A DNA stretch of 64,000 nucleotides from Bacteroidota bacterium (GTDB taxonomy: Bacteria > Bacteroidota > Ignavibacteria > UBA10030 > UBA8401), in NCBI GenBank assembly GCA_021796215.1, contig JAJYOK010000005.1, positions 1 to 64,000 on the forward strand. The letters are read 5' to 3'. The number at the start of each line of letters is the position of its first letter. The stretch's first letter is position 1. The notes beneath the pieces are model-generated. The model saw only the letters and a list, made by a program, of their open reading frames with translations. It was not told where the DNA came from and did not search any database. A program made the position numbers and the translations under genes. Shown in pieces: positions 45,418 through 54,315 of the stretch.

Positions 45418-46539
45418 ATGAATATTTTCGACCAGCTCATACCGAACGATCATGAGCAAATAGTTTTTTGTTCCGATAAAACAGTCGGCTTGCGCGCAAT
45501 CATCGCAATTCACAACACAACACTCGGTCCTGCACTCGGCGGCACACGCATGTGGACCTACGCAAGCGACGACGAAGCGCTGCGCGACGCTCTGCGTCTT
45601 TCCAAAGGAATGACTTACAAAGCGGCTATCGCCGGCTTAAATCTTGGCGGAGGCAAAGCGGTGATCATCGGCGATTCGAAGAAAGATAAAAGCGAATCTT
45701 TATTCCGAACGTACGGCAGATTTGTTGAAGGACTCGCCGGGCGTTACATCACAGCGGAAGACGTCGGTACGGGTGTCAGCGATATGGAATACGTCCGGAT
45801 GGAAACAAAATACGTGACCGGAATTTCGCAGTCGCTTGGCGGAAGCGGCGACCCTTCTCCCGTGACTGCACAAGGCGTTTACGTCGGAATCAAAGCAACC
45901 ATGCACGAAGCGACCGGCAGCGATTCTTTAAAAGGAAAAAAAATTGCCGTACAGGGAGCCGGTCATGTTGCGCGCTATCTCTGTGAACATCTCGGCAGAG
46001 AAGGCGCAAAAGTTTTTGTGACCGACATTTTTGAAGAGAAAGTTAAAGCAGTGCTTGCTTCGACAAAAGCAGAATATGTAAAACCGGAAGATATTTATAC
46101 CGTTGATGCCGATATTTTCGCACCGTGCGCGCTCGGCGGTATCATCAACGACGAAACCATTCCAAAGCTGAAATGCAAAGTTATTGCCGGCGCCGCAAAT
46201 AATCAACTGCTCGATCAGGATAAGCACGGAAAAATGCTTGTCGAACGAGGCATTCTTTACGCACCCGATTATGCGATCAATGCCGGAGGATTGATCAATG
46301 TTGCAAACGAATTGGAAGGTTATCATCAGGACCGCGCACTAAAGCAAGCCAACAGTATTTACGATATTTTGAAACAGATTTTTGCCATTGCAAAAAAAGA
46401 ACACATTCCCACGTACATCGCGTCAAACAAATTGGCGGAAGACCGCATCGAGAAAATCGGGCGTATCAAGCAAATTTATGCCGGAACTTCCAATTTTGTC
46501 GGACGTTTAGGTGAGATGAATTCCAAAAGGGCTTCGTGA
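45418..46539 (+). CDS. Leu/Val/Phe/Glu-type amino acid dehydrogenase
   Basis: The 373-aa enzyme has the dimerisation/catalytic domain (ALGGTRMWTYASDDEALRDALRLSKGMTYKAAIAGLNLGGGKAVI, with catalytic Lys in the GGGKA stretch) and a Rossmann NAD domain (IAVQGAGHVARYLCEHLGREGAKVFVTD, where GAGHVA is the dinucleotide loop). APCALGGIINDETIPKLKCKVIAGAANNQL and YAPDYAINAGGLINVANE complete the pattern of leucine/valine dehydrogenases. It reversibly deaminates branched-chain amino acids to 2-oxoacids with NAD. AAGGA lies 7 nt before the ATG. Its end overlaps nusB as GTGA. Confidence 0.9.
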   Translation: MNIFDQLIPNDHEQIVFCSDKTVGLRAIIAIHNTTLGPALGGTRMWTYASDDEALRDALRLSKGMTYKAAIAGLNLGGGKAVIIGDSKKDKSESLFRTYGRFVEGLAGRYITAEDVGTGVSDMEYVRMETKYVTGISQSLGGSGDPSPVTAQGVYVGIKATMHEATGSDSLKGKKIAVQGAGHVARYLCEHLGREGAKVFVTDIFEEKVKAVLASTKAEYVKPEDIYTVDADIFAPCALGGIINDETIPKLKCKVIAGAANNQLLDQDKHGKMLVERGILYAPDYAINAGGLINVANELEGYHQDRALKQANSIYDILKQIFAIAKKEHIPTYIASNKLAEDRIEKIGRIKQIYAGTSNFVGRLGEMNSKRAS

Positions 46540-47051
46540 AACACCAGTCACACATTTATAAGCGCCGAATCGTTCGGGAGCGGGTGATGCAGGCATATTA
46601 CGCGTATGAAATTTCCGGCAACCCGCTTCCCGAAATTATCGGGAACATTTTCGAGGAACTGAAAGAAGAGAAAGCTGAGTTTGAGTTTGCAAAGAAGCTT
46701 CTCCTGACGACGGTCGAACATCAAACCGAATTCGATGCCTTGATCAAAGAAAAAGCGACACACTGGGAATTTCACCGCATCGCGCTGATTGACAAACTAC
46801 TTCTCCGCATCGGCATTTGCGAGCTGAAATATTTCCCGGACATTCCGCCGAAAGTCACCATCAATGAAGCCATAGAAGTCGCTAAACGTTTCAGCACGGA
46901 AAAGAGCGGACAGTTTCTCAACGGTATTCTTGATTCCATACTTAACGACTTAAAGCGTGAAGGCACTCTGGAAAAAACCGGGCGCGGCTTACTTGAATCC
47001 AACGTTCGGAAAAAATCAAGTCCGCCTGACGCGGATAACAGCACGGTATGA
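46536..47051 (+). CDS. nusB: Transcription antitermination factor NusB
   Basis: The 171-aa protein is all-helical with the NusB signatures RRIVRERVMQAYYAYEISG near the N-terminus and HRIALIDKLLLRIGICELKYFPDIPPKVTINEAIEVAKRFSTEKSGQFLNGILDSIL. NusB with NusE binds boxA RNA in rRNA antitermination. It starts at GTG, overlapping the dehydrogenase stop. The C-terminal KKSSPPDADNSTV is encoded by a palindromic repeat and is not part of the conserved domain. Its stop overlaps the next start as ATGA. Confidence 0.93.
   Translation: MKHQSHIYKRRIVRERVMQAYYAYEISGNPLPEIIGNIFEELKEEKAEFEFAKKLLLTTVEHQTEFDALIKEKATHWEFHRIALIDKLLLRIGICELKYFPDIPPKVTINEAIEVAKRFSTEKSGQFLNGILDSILNDLKREGTLEKTGRGLLESNVRKKSSPPDADNSTV
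47022..47036. repeat. Short palindromic repeat inside the 3' end of nusB
   Basis: TCCGC-CTGAC-GCGGA lies in frame in the C-terminal tail of nusB, the same placement as the repeat in nuoJ. The arms match the repeat at 45366. Confidence 0.5.
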
Positions 47052-48346
47052 CACTGAACACTTCCCTTCCATCTCATGGCCGCCTTGTTTCACGTTTCCA
47101 GATTTTTGTCTGGACACTTTTTGATTTTGCCAACACTTCTTTTTCCGTCATCGTTGTTGCCGTAGGATATTCTCTCTACTTTAAAGATATTGTTGCCGGC
47201 GGAAGCGGACGCGGAGATTTTTTCTGGGGAATTGCCGTGAGTATCTCGATGTTTCTTACTGCTCTTATTTCGCCGGTGCTCGGTGCAGCGGCAGATTTTT
47301 CAAGCAGAAGAAAAAGATTTTTATTCGGCTTCACCATCGCAAGCATTCTTTGCACTGCCCTGCTCTACTTTGTCCATGAAGGGATGATTCTCACCGGCAT
47401 GATTCTTTTTATCATCGCTAACGTCGGCTTCGAAGGCGGCTTGGTATTTTACGATGCGTTCCTCCCCACGTTGACAACGGAGCGAAGTTATGGCAGAGTT
47501 TCCGGCTATGGTTTCGCGATGGGATACTTAGGCTCTCTCACAACACTGATCATTGCAATGCCGTTATATGCCGGCGGCTTCATTTCTGAAAATCTGCCGA
47601 ATGTGAGGATCAGTTTTGTCATCGCGGCGGCAATCTTTATGCTCTTTTCTTCTCCGCTTTTTTTCTTTTTCCGCGACCACAAAGTAACATTCGAACACAA
47701 GCCGTCGTATCTTCTCGCAGGCGTTCAACGAGTGAGAGAAACTATCGGCCACCTGAAAAATTACCGAAACGTTGCCCGGTTCCTTCTCGCCTTTTTCATT
47801 TACAACGACGGCATTCTTACCGTTATTTCTTTCGCATCTATTTTCGCTCAGCAGTCGCTGAACTTCACTCTGAAAGAAATTATTTTTCTCTTCGCCATTG
47901 TGCAAGGTTCCGGAATTATCGGCTCGATCATTTTCGGAGTAGTCACAGATAAAATCGGTCCCAAAAAAACAATCAATATCAATCTTCTGATGTGGCTTGC
48001 TATTGTTACGGCGTCATTTTTTGTTCAGACAAAGGAAGCGTTTTTTGTTATCGGAATTTTTGCCGGAAGCTGCCTCGGCGCAACGCAATCGGCAAGCCGC
48101 AGCTTAATGGCACTGCTGACTCCCAAGGAACGTGAAGCGGAGTTCTTCGGTTTTTATGACGGGTTATGCGGCAAAGCCTCCGCTGTTATCGGTACGTTTG
48201 TTTTCGGTTTGATTTCCTATGCTGCCGGAAGCCAGCGGTTGGCGATCATTTCTGTCGCGTTATTTTTTATCGCCGGATTCTTTCTGCTTCAACGCGTTGA
48301 TGACACACGAAGCGCGCTTCCCCAAAGGGCTTTACAACAGAATTGA
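47048..48346 (+). CDS. MFS transporter, UMF1/Atg22-like
   Basis: The 432-aa protein has about 12 membrane helices and opens WTLFDFANTSFSVIVVAVGYSLYF, the hallmark of the UMF1/Atg22-like MFS family. YGRVSGYGFAMGYLGSLTTLIIAMPLY and PKEREAEFFGFYDGLCGKASAVIGTFVFGLI are further family features. Eukaryotic Atg22 exports amino acids from the vacuole; bacterial substrates are unknown. Coupling to an amino acid dehydrogenase gene upstream fits amino acid transport but does not prove it. It overlaps nusB by 4 nt. Confidence 0.87.
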   Translation: MTLNTSLPSHGRLVSRFQIFVWTLFDFANTSFSVIVVAVGYSLYFKDIVAGGSGRGDFFWGIAVSISMFLTALISPVLGAAADFSSRRKRFLFGFTIASILCTALLYFVHEGMILTGMILFIIANVGFEGGLVFYDAFLPTLTTERSYGRVSGYGFAMGYLGSLTTLIIAMPLYAGGFISENLPNVRISFVIAAAIFMLFSSPLFFFFRDHKVTFEHKPSYLLAGVQRVRETIGHLKNYRNVARFLLAFFIYNDGILTVISFASIFAQQSLNFTLKEIIFLFAIVQGSGIIGSIIFGVVTDKIGPKKTININLLMWLAIVTASFFVQTKEAFFVIGIFAGSCLGATQSASRSLMALLTPKEREAEFFGFYDGLCGKASAVIGTFVFGLISYAAGSQRLAIISVALFFIAGFFLLQRVDDTRSALPQRALQQN

Positions 48347-48397
48347 TTTGCCGCAACGATTTTTGTACGTTGTAATGAAAGATGAATAAAGTTTGAA

Positions 48398-48847
48398 ATG
48401 AATATGATAGCAATGCTCGCACTGATGTTCATAACCGGCATGCCGCAAGGCGCCGTCAATCATACATCAGCGTACGATAACAAATATGTTCGCTTCGAAT
48501 TCACGCTTAACCGTGCCAATTTCACACCGGGCGACACAGGAACGGTTTTTGTTTTTCTCACACCGAACGAGGGTGTCCATGTCAATACGGAGCCGCCTGT
48601 CGAATACGAATTCGAAAAAAAACCGCACATCTCCTTCTCTGCAAAAGCGGTAATGCCGAAAGATTCTGTGACAGGGTATCTTGATGTTCAGCAGCCGGTT
48701 TCAATTTCATTTACACTTGGCAAGAAGATTTCAGCCGGCACTTATACCATCAAAGGAAAAATGAAATACTTTTTCTGTTCGGAAAAAGAAGGCTGGTGCA
48801 ATCAATTCATTCAGCCGTTTATTGTGGCAATTCACGTGAAGAAATGA
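48398..48847 (+). CDS. DsbD-alpha-like periplasmic domain protein
   Basis: The 149-aa protein has a short signal-like N-terminus (MNMIAMLALMFITGMPQGAV) and a beta-sandwich domain. Its C-terminal motif KMKYFFCSEKEGWCNQFIQPF resembles the Cys pair region of the DsbD N-terminal (alpha) domain. In DsbD this domain passes reducing power from the membrane to periplasmic partners. Here it stands alone, without the membrane part or thioredoxin domain. Its end overlaps the LpxH-like start as ATGA. The two Cys suggest thiol exchange; structural use of the fold without redox function is the alternative. Confidence 0.7.
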   Translation: MNMIAMLALMFITGMPQGAVNHTSAYDNKYVRFEFTLNRANFTPGDTGTVFVFLTPNEGVHVNTEPPVEYEFEKKPHISFSAKAVMPKDSVTGYLDVQQPVSISFTLGKKISAGTYTIKGKMKYFFCSEKEGWCNQFIQPFIVAIHVKK

Positions 48848-49572
48848 AAAGCATTTTTTTTGTAAGCGATATTCATCTTGGACTGCACGATAAAGTTCAG
48901 GAAAAAGAAAAAGAGCGGCGCTTCCTTTCATTCCTTGAACATGTCGAACGCAGAGGCGAACAGTTATTTATTGTCGGCGATCTGTTTGATTATTGGTTTG
49001 AATATAAGTACGTCATTCCGCGCGGCTACCACCATGTGATTTCAAAATTAGGAATGCTCGTCGAGAGCGGCGTCAAAGTTACATACATTGCGGGCAATCA
49101 TGATTTTTGGCTCGGAGATTTTTTCCCAAGCGACCTTGGAATTCCGGTACATAAAGACCCGATTTCCGTTACCCTGCGCGGAAAGAAATTCTACCTCCAT
49201 CACGGCGACGGACTCGCATTGAGAGACACCGGCTACAGAATTCTCAAAAAGATTCTTCGAAGCCGGTTGAACATTTTCCTTTTTTCGCTCGTTCATCCAA
49301 GTATCACGGCGCCGATTGCAAAAGGTTCATCGCGCAGCAGCCGCGAATATACGTCGCAAAAGGATTACGGCGAAAGCGACGGCATGATTGCATGCGCTGA
49401 AAAAAAAATCGCAGAAGGTTTCGATGTTGTTATTATGGGACACCGCCACCAGCCGAGGACGCAACCCATTGGAAAAGGGACGTACATTAACCTCGGCGAC
49501 TGGATTACCTATCGTACTTATGCGGAGTTTAACGGCACGAAAGTAGTACTAAAGACATGGGAGCAACCATAA
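48844..49572 (+). CDS. lpxH: LpxH-like UDP-2,3-diacylglucosamine diphosphatase
   Basis: The start at 48844 (MKSIFFVSDIHLGLHDKVQEKEKERRF) matches the conserved N-terminus and overlaps the previous stop as ATGA. The track start at 48796 would add 16 residues overlapping that gene. The 242-aa calcineurin-type phosphoesterase shows SDIHLG, GDLFDYWFEY, AGNHDFWLGDF, LHHGDG and MGHRHQP, which supply the metal ligands. LpxH cleaves UDP-2,3-diacylglucosamine to lipid X in lipid A synthesis. The FDYWFEYK stretch favours LpxH over generic phosphatases. PBP1A follows at once, so the unit serves envelope building. Confidence 0.85.
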   Translation: MKSIFFVSDIHLGLHDKVQEKEKERRFLSFLEHVERRGEQLFIVGDLFDYWFEYKYVIPRGYHHVISKLGMLVESGVKVTYIAGNHDFWLGDFFPSDLGIPVHKDPISVTLRGKKFYLHHGDGLALRDTGYRILKKILRSRLNIFLFSLVHPSITAPIAKGSSRSSREYTSQKDYGESDGMIACAEKKIAEGFDVVIMGHRHQPRTQPIGKGTYINLGDWITYRTYAEFNGTKVVLKTWEQP

Positions 49573-49575
49573 CAC

Positions 49576-51915
49576 ATGGCAAAATTACCGCCTCAGGGAC
49601 CACGAAAACAGAATTCACAGAGACCGCGCTTCAGCTCTGAAGAAATGCAGCGATATTTCAGCGACCAGAAATACCGCGAAGCAATGTTCGAACAAAGCAA
49701 GAATTTTCTCAAAAAATACTGGTACATTTTTGCCGTCATTGCTTTGGCTGTTCTCGTTACCGGTTTCGTTTACACAAAATACATCTTCTCCGGACTCCCC
49801 TCTCTTGAAGAACTGGAAAATCCAAAGCCTGAGCTTGCAACAAAAGTCTATTCAGTTGACGGCGAAGTGCTCGACCAATTCTACATTAAAAACCGCACGC
49901 ATATTTCGCTTGATAAAATTCCGAGTAGCGTGATCGAAGCACTCATCTCTACGGAGGACAAAAACTTTTACAGCAATTGGGGCGTTGAGCCGTGGCGATT
50001 CGCCCGCGCCATGGTAAAAAATATTCTTTCGTTCCGTCTTAAAGAAGGCGCAAGCACAATCACGCAGCAGTTAGCACGTAATTTGTACCACCTTCAGGGC
50101 ACTCGGGAAACATGGTTCGATAAGATGACGCGGAAATTCCGTGAATTTATCACGTCGGTGCAGATTGAGCGGACATACACGAAAAAAGAAATCCTGGAGA
50201 TGTACCTGAACACCATTTATTTCGGACGAAGCGCATACGGAATTTCTGCCGCTGCTTCAATTTATTTTGATGAGCCTGCCGAAGACCTGACGCTCTCCCA
50301 AGGTGCGTTGCTTATCGGAATGGTGAACGGACCCGGTTATTACGATCCGATCCGTCACCGTGACCGCGCTTTTGCCCGCCGCGACATTGTCCTTTCACAA
50401 ATGGTGAAAGACGACAAAATTACGCAGGCACAAATGGATTCTATCAAAGCTGATTCGCTCCAGTTCAATCTTTCTGAATCTCAAATTGAAAGCGGCATCG
50501 CTCCGCACTTTGTGGAATACGTTCGACAGAAATTATTGGAACAGCAAGAGAAGTACGGCTTCGATATTTATAAAGATGGTTTGTCCGTGTACACAACGCT
50601 CGACAGCAGGCTTCAAAAAGATGCGAACCAAGCGGTTGAAGAACACCTTGCAGAATATCAGCAAATGTTCGACCAGCGCTGGAATTGGGCGGTGCACAAA
50701 GATATTCTGAGCAAAGCAGTTGATAAAGCAATTTACGATTCCGCGCCGTTCAAAAGAGCTGCCACCGCATCTCAGCGCGACAGCGTTCTCCGTGCACTCC
50801 GCAAAAATCCGGCATTTGTTGATTCTGTGAAAAAAGTCGAACAAACAATTCAAGTCGGCTTCATCGTCATTGATCCTCATACCGGCGGTATCCGTGCGCT
50901 TGTCGGCGGTTCGGATTTTAAAACATTTAAATACGGATTGAATCACGTTACACAAATTCGCCGCCAATCCGGTTCGGCATTCAAGCCATTCGTGTATACA
51001 GTGGCAATTGATAACGGCTACGCACCGACGTATCAATTACCAAATCAACCAGTCACGCTGTTTATGGAAGATGGAACACAATGGAGGCCTTCAAATTCCG
51101 ATGGCAGTATCGGTGGAATGTACACACTCCGCGAAGGTTTGAGTCAATCAATCAACCTTATCGCAGTGCGCGCAATTATGGAAATCGCGCCGGTCAAACA
51201 AGTGATTGACTATGCGCATCGAATGGGTATCACGACACCTATTCCTCCGTTCGAATCCATCGCGCTCGGTACAGCAACAGTTACGCCGCTGGATATGACG
51301 GCGGCATTCGGTGTTTTTGCAAATGAAGGCGTCTATGTTCAACCGACAGGAATTCTTCGCATAGAAGATAAAGACGGCAATCCAATCGTCGAAACTTCAC
51401 CTGAACGCCGCGAAGTGCTCAGCAAAGAAACTGCATTCCTGATGACGACCATGCTCGAAGATGTTGTTGATCACGGAACGGGTACACGCGTGCGCGATTA
51501 CTTTCACTATCCTGCAGCAGGAAAAACCGGAACGACACAGGATTTCGCCGACGCATGGTTTGTGGGATACACTCCGCAATTAGCCGCTGGCGTGTGGGTT
51601 GGATTTGATGATCAACAAGTGAAATTCACAGATTGGGATGGACAAGGCGGGCGCGCCGCCGCACCAATCTTCGGACGCTTTATGCAATATGCATACGACA
51701 ATCCATCAACCGGTTTATCGCTTCAATATTTCCAGCAGCCGGAAGGCGTTGTGCTCGACACGATTTGCGCTGAGACAAAAAAACTTGCAACTCCGTGGTG
51801 CCCGCTGAAAACAACGGCATACTTCAACGTAAAATCCCAGCCGCCGCTCTGCGACAAACACAACTCCCCATTCTGGAAACAAAACCAACAAGACGGGAAT
51901 CAAATTCAGTTCTAG
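49576..51915 (+). CDS. Penicillin-binding protein 1A (bifunctional peptidoglycan synthase)
   Basis: The 779-aa protein has a cytoplasmic N-terminus, one membrane helix (about 48-70), a GT51 glycosyltransferase domain (ISTEDKNFYSNWGVEPWRFARA, EGASTITQQLARN, RKFREFITSVQIERTYTKKEILEMYLNTIYFG) and a transpeptidase domain. The latter has SAFK (about residue 466) as nucleophile motif, SQSIN and KTGTT (about 650). It polymerises and cross-links peptidoglycan in the periplasm. The GT motif reads FYSNWGVE where many members have a His before Gly. A Cys-bearing C-terminus (CAETKKLATPWCPL, PPLCDKH) could form a disulfide. It lies 3 nt after lpxH. Confidence 0.94.
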   Translation: MAKLPPQGPRKQNSQRPRFSSEEMQRYFSDQKYREAMFEQSKNFLKKYWYIFAVIALAVLVTGFVYTKYIFSGLPSLEELENPKPELATKVYSVDGEVLDQFYIKNRTHISLDKIPSSVIEALISTEDKNFYSNWGVEPWRFARAMVKNILSFRLKEGASTITQQLARNLYHLQGTRETWFDKMTRKFREFITSVQIERTYTKKEILEMYLNTIYFGRSAYGISAAASIYFDEPAEDLTLSQGALLIGMVNGPGYYDPIRHRDRAFARRDIVLSQMVKDDKITQAQMDSIKADSLQFNLSESQIESGIAPHFVEYVRQKLLEQQEKYGFDIYKDGLSVYTTLDSRLQKDANQAVEEHLAEYQQMFDQRWNWAVHKDILSKAVDKAIYDSAPFKRAATASQRDSVLRALRKNPAFVDSVKKVEQTIQVGFIVIDPHTGGIRALVGGSDFKTFKYGLNHVTQIRRQSGSAFKPFVYTVAIDNGYAPTYQLPNQPVTLFMEDGTQWRPSNSDGSIGGMYTLREGLSQSINLIAVRAIMEIAPVKQVIDYAHRMGITTPIPPFESIALGTATVTPLDMTAAFGVFANEGVYVQPTGILRIEDKDGNPIVETSPERREVLSKETAFLMTTMLEDVVDHGTGTRVRDYFHYPAAGKTGTTQDFADAWFVGYTPQLAAGVWVGFDDQQVKFTDWDGQGGRAAAPIFGRFMQYAYDNPSTGLSLQYFQQPEGVVLDTICAETKKLATPWCPLKTTAYFNVKSQPPLCDKHNSPFWKQNQQDGNQIQF

Positions 51916-51976
51916 GACATTCTCAAATTGAGACTTGCCCAAAGCTAAATAAATTTTAAGATTGAATAATAAAAAG

Positions 51977-52005
51977 ATGCCGTTCCCGCAATGCAGGAAC
52001 GGCAT
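51977..52005. terminator. Terminator between convergent PBP1A and T9SS-protein genes
   Basis: ATGCCGTTCC, a 9-nt loop and GGAACGGCAT form a perfect 10-bp stem. The minus-strand side is followed by CTTTTTATT, so it suits the T9SS-protein transcript best, and it may act in both directions. Confidence 0.8.
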
Positions 52006-52038
52006 TATTATTTCTGGATCAGAAGTGTAATCAATTAC

Positions 52039-54210
52039 CTATTTCATCAGCACTAACTTACGCACCTGTGAAAAAGATCCGGACTGCATTTGCAAGAAAA
52101 AGACTCCGGAAGGCAGCGCGATTCCTGCGTCATTTCTTCCATCCCATACAATATTGTGTGAACCCTGTGTTTGGTTCGCTTCGACCAATGTTCGCACAAG
52201 CTGACCAAGGATGTTATAAATCTTGATGCTCACAAAACCTGTTTTCGCCAAAGTGTAGCCGATGGTTGTCGTTGGATTAAAAGGATTCGGATAATTCTGC
52301 TGCAAAGAATATTGTGCCGGCGATGTTGCTGGAGTTTTAACACCAGTCACAGATGATACGACTTCCCCCGTATTGAAATCACAGAGGAAATATTCCTGAC
52401 TTACTGGATACCAATTATTCTGGTTCACATCATATCCGAATGCGTAAGTCACAGCCCAATACAATTTTGATGTATCGTGCGGCATAAAGTTGTATTGGGT
52501 CCAGTTCAGGTCTCCCAACGACATCTCACCTTGAAACATGAGCCCGCCTTGATTCTGTTGAGTGCGGAACGCATATCCTCCTGCGGCTTCTACTGCAGCA
52601 ATCACAGTGGCAGAAGAAGCTGCCGAGCCTGGGTTCAACAATGTTTTCATGTGTGTCAAGCCTTCGGTTTGGGTAGAGTCTAATAGATTGACTTGGCTTT
52701 CGAAAGGATCGACGCGGATCTCGTACCCTCCCACGCTATTGAGGTAGTCGAAACTCCAAGACTGCCCTCTTCCGATCGAGTCCATATTCCAACAATTCAC
52801 GCGCTTAAGTACGCAATCATTCGGAATATTCACAAACATGCTGTCGGCAACTTTAAGTGCATCTGTAAAGTTAAATGGCGTAAACTGAACGAACGTAAGT
52901 GTAACGCCAGTGACGGGACTATTGTTTACCACAATGGAATCTCCGAAAGCAACAACATCAACTCCGTTTTGGACATTGAACATTCCATCATTGTCAACAT
53001 CCTTTGCTGAAAGCGGAAAATAAGTGCCATTACTGACATAGGGAATTGTAAATGTTCCATCGTCATGTACAATTGCCGTCATCGCAAAGTCCGGTCCATT
53101 ATTATTTTTGCTGGTTCGAGGGTTGCTGGTAGCAAGTCCAACAAATGCATTTTGCGGTGAAACGCCGGTGCTTCCGGAAACGACAGTGCCGCTGACAGAA
53201 TCCGTCGGGAACGATGAACCTGTTGTGAAATAGAAAACATATGGAGAAGCCAATTTAGAACCGTCCCACCCTTTTGCAAATGAGAAAAGAACAAAATAGG
53301 TAGTGTTCGAATTAAGATGAACGTTTGCCGCTACGAAGGTCTTGCCGTCGGCGCTATAATATGGTTGAGTCGTCGAGTCTTGAATGTTAGAGAACACGGC
53401 ATCTTTCATCTGATTCATTGTACTCGTATCAACCGGTTCGTTAAAGGTGATTGTAATCGTCGTAGTGAGCGGAACATTTTTTGCTCCATTTGCAGGAACA
53501 GTAGAAGCAATGCTTAGCGGGGCAAATGTAAGAGTAAGTCCGTTTATCGAACTATTATTCACCACGATTGAATCGCCAAAAGCGACAACGTCAGGTCCTT
53601 TACCAGGATCAACCGAACCATTACCATCCACGTCTTCCGCAGCTGCCGGGAAATAGGTTCCGTTGGAAACGTAGGGAATTGTGAACGTGCCGTCGTCATT
53701 TACAGTTGCCATCATGGCAAAATTGGGTCCTTGGTCACCGTTGTTGTTTTGGAGATTGGTCAACGAAATTCCTACGACTGCATTGTGCGGCGTAACGCCG
53801 GTAATTTGAGATGAAACGGTACCGCTTACCGATATCGAAGGGAATGTTGAACCTGTTGTAAAGTAGAAAACATACGGGGATGCCATTGTACTGCCATCCA
53901 TTCCCTTGGCGTAGAGGAACATAATATAATACGCGGTATTTGTCTCAAGATGGACATTTGCGGCTATAAAAGTTTTTGCATCTGAACTGAAAAACGGTTT
54001 GACCGTGCTATCCTGAATATTGGAGAGCACACCATTTTTGAGCTGATCCATTGCAACGGTATCAAGCGCTGTGTTGAACGTGATGGTAATCGTTGTCGTA
54101 GTCGAGACGTTGATTGCATTGTTCACCGGTGTTGTGGAAACAATGCTGACCTGTGCAAGCATGCTCAAAGGTAGAAAAAACAATACGCAAATAGTTGCAA
54201 AATATTTCAT
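52039..54210 (-). CDS. T9SS-exported protein with duplicated Big_5-type Ig-like unit
   Basis: The start at 54210 (MKYFATICVLFFLPLSMLAQ) is fixed by a perfect GGAGGT 6 nt upstream and a canonical signal peptide; the track start lies 12 codons earlier. The 723-aa protein has two tandem units of about 205 residues (each with TTTITITFN, FVAANVHL-type, SPYVFYFTTGS, DDGTFTIPYVSNGTYFP and DVVAFGDSIVVNNS), each an Ig-like Big_5 domain plus a carboxypeptidase-regulatory-like segment. A unique domain (about 440-620) and a T9SS tail ([10 protein letters not shown], ending RKLVLMK) follow. No catalytic site is visible. It probably sits on the surface or is released. It stands alone after a possible promoter at 54288. 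Confidence 0.83.
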   Translation of the reverse strand: MKYFATICVLFFLPLSMLAQVSIVSTTPVNNAINVSTTTTITITFNTALDTVAMDQLKNGVLSNIQDSTVKPFFSSDAKTFIAANVHLETNTAYYIMFLYAKGMDGSTMASPYVFYFTTGSTFPSISVSGTVSSQITGVTPHNAVVGISLTNLQNNNGDQGPNFAMMATVNDDGTFTIPYVSNGTYFPAAAEDVDGNGSVDPGKGPDVVAFGDSIVVNNSSINGLTLTFAPLSIASTVPANGAKNVPLTTTITITFNEPVDTSTMNQMKDAVFSNIQDSTTQPYYSADGKTFVAANVHLNSNTTYFVLFSFAKGWDGSKLASPYVFYFTTGSSFPTDSVSGTVVSGSTGVSPQNAFVGLATSNPRTSKNNNGPDFAMTAIVHDDGTFTIPYVSNGTYFPLSAKDVDNDGMFNVQNGVDVVAFGDSIVVNNSPVTGVTLTFVQFTPFNFTDALKVADSMFVNIPNDCVLKRVNCWNMDSIGRGQSWSFDYLNSVGGYEIRVDPFESQVNLLDSTQTEGLTHMKTLLNPGSAASSATVIAAVEAAGGYAFRTQQNQGGLMFQGEMSLGDLNWTQYNFMPHDTSKLYWAVTYAFGYDVNQNNWYPVSQEYFLCDFNTGEVVSSVTGVKTPATSPAQYSLQQNYPNPFNPTTTIGYTLAKTGFVSIKIYNILGQLVRTLVEANQTQGSHNIVWDGRNDAGIALPSGVFFLQMQSGSFSQVRKLVLMK
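52885..54150. repeat. Tandem duplication of about 630 bp within the T9SS gene
   Basis: Two direct copies, about 52885-53515 and 53515-54150, encode the Ig-like/regulatory-like units. They remain similar at the DNA level, for example around the FTIPYVSNGTYFP codons, so the duplication is moderately recent or under homogenisation. Confidence 0.7.
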
Positions 54211-54287
54211 ATGACCTCCAAAAAAAATTAGTGGTAAAATTGCCACTCCATTAATCTAATGACTATAATATAACACTATTATTTTGA

Positions 54288-54315
54288 TTTATACAGGAAG
54301 AAAAAATCAGATCAA
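54288..54315 (-). promoter_or_regulatory. Possible promoter of the duplicated Ig-like T9SS gene
   Basis: On the minus strand TTGATC (54310-54315), 16 nt and TATAAA (54288-54293) lie about 78 nt before the start codon, overlapping the end of the GT9 gene. Confidence 0.4.

Noticed and set aside
47506-47905. Minus-strand ORFs opposite the UMF1-type MFS gene
   Set aside because: Antisense shadows with low-complexity charged sequence and no start signals.
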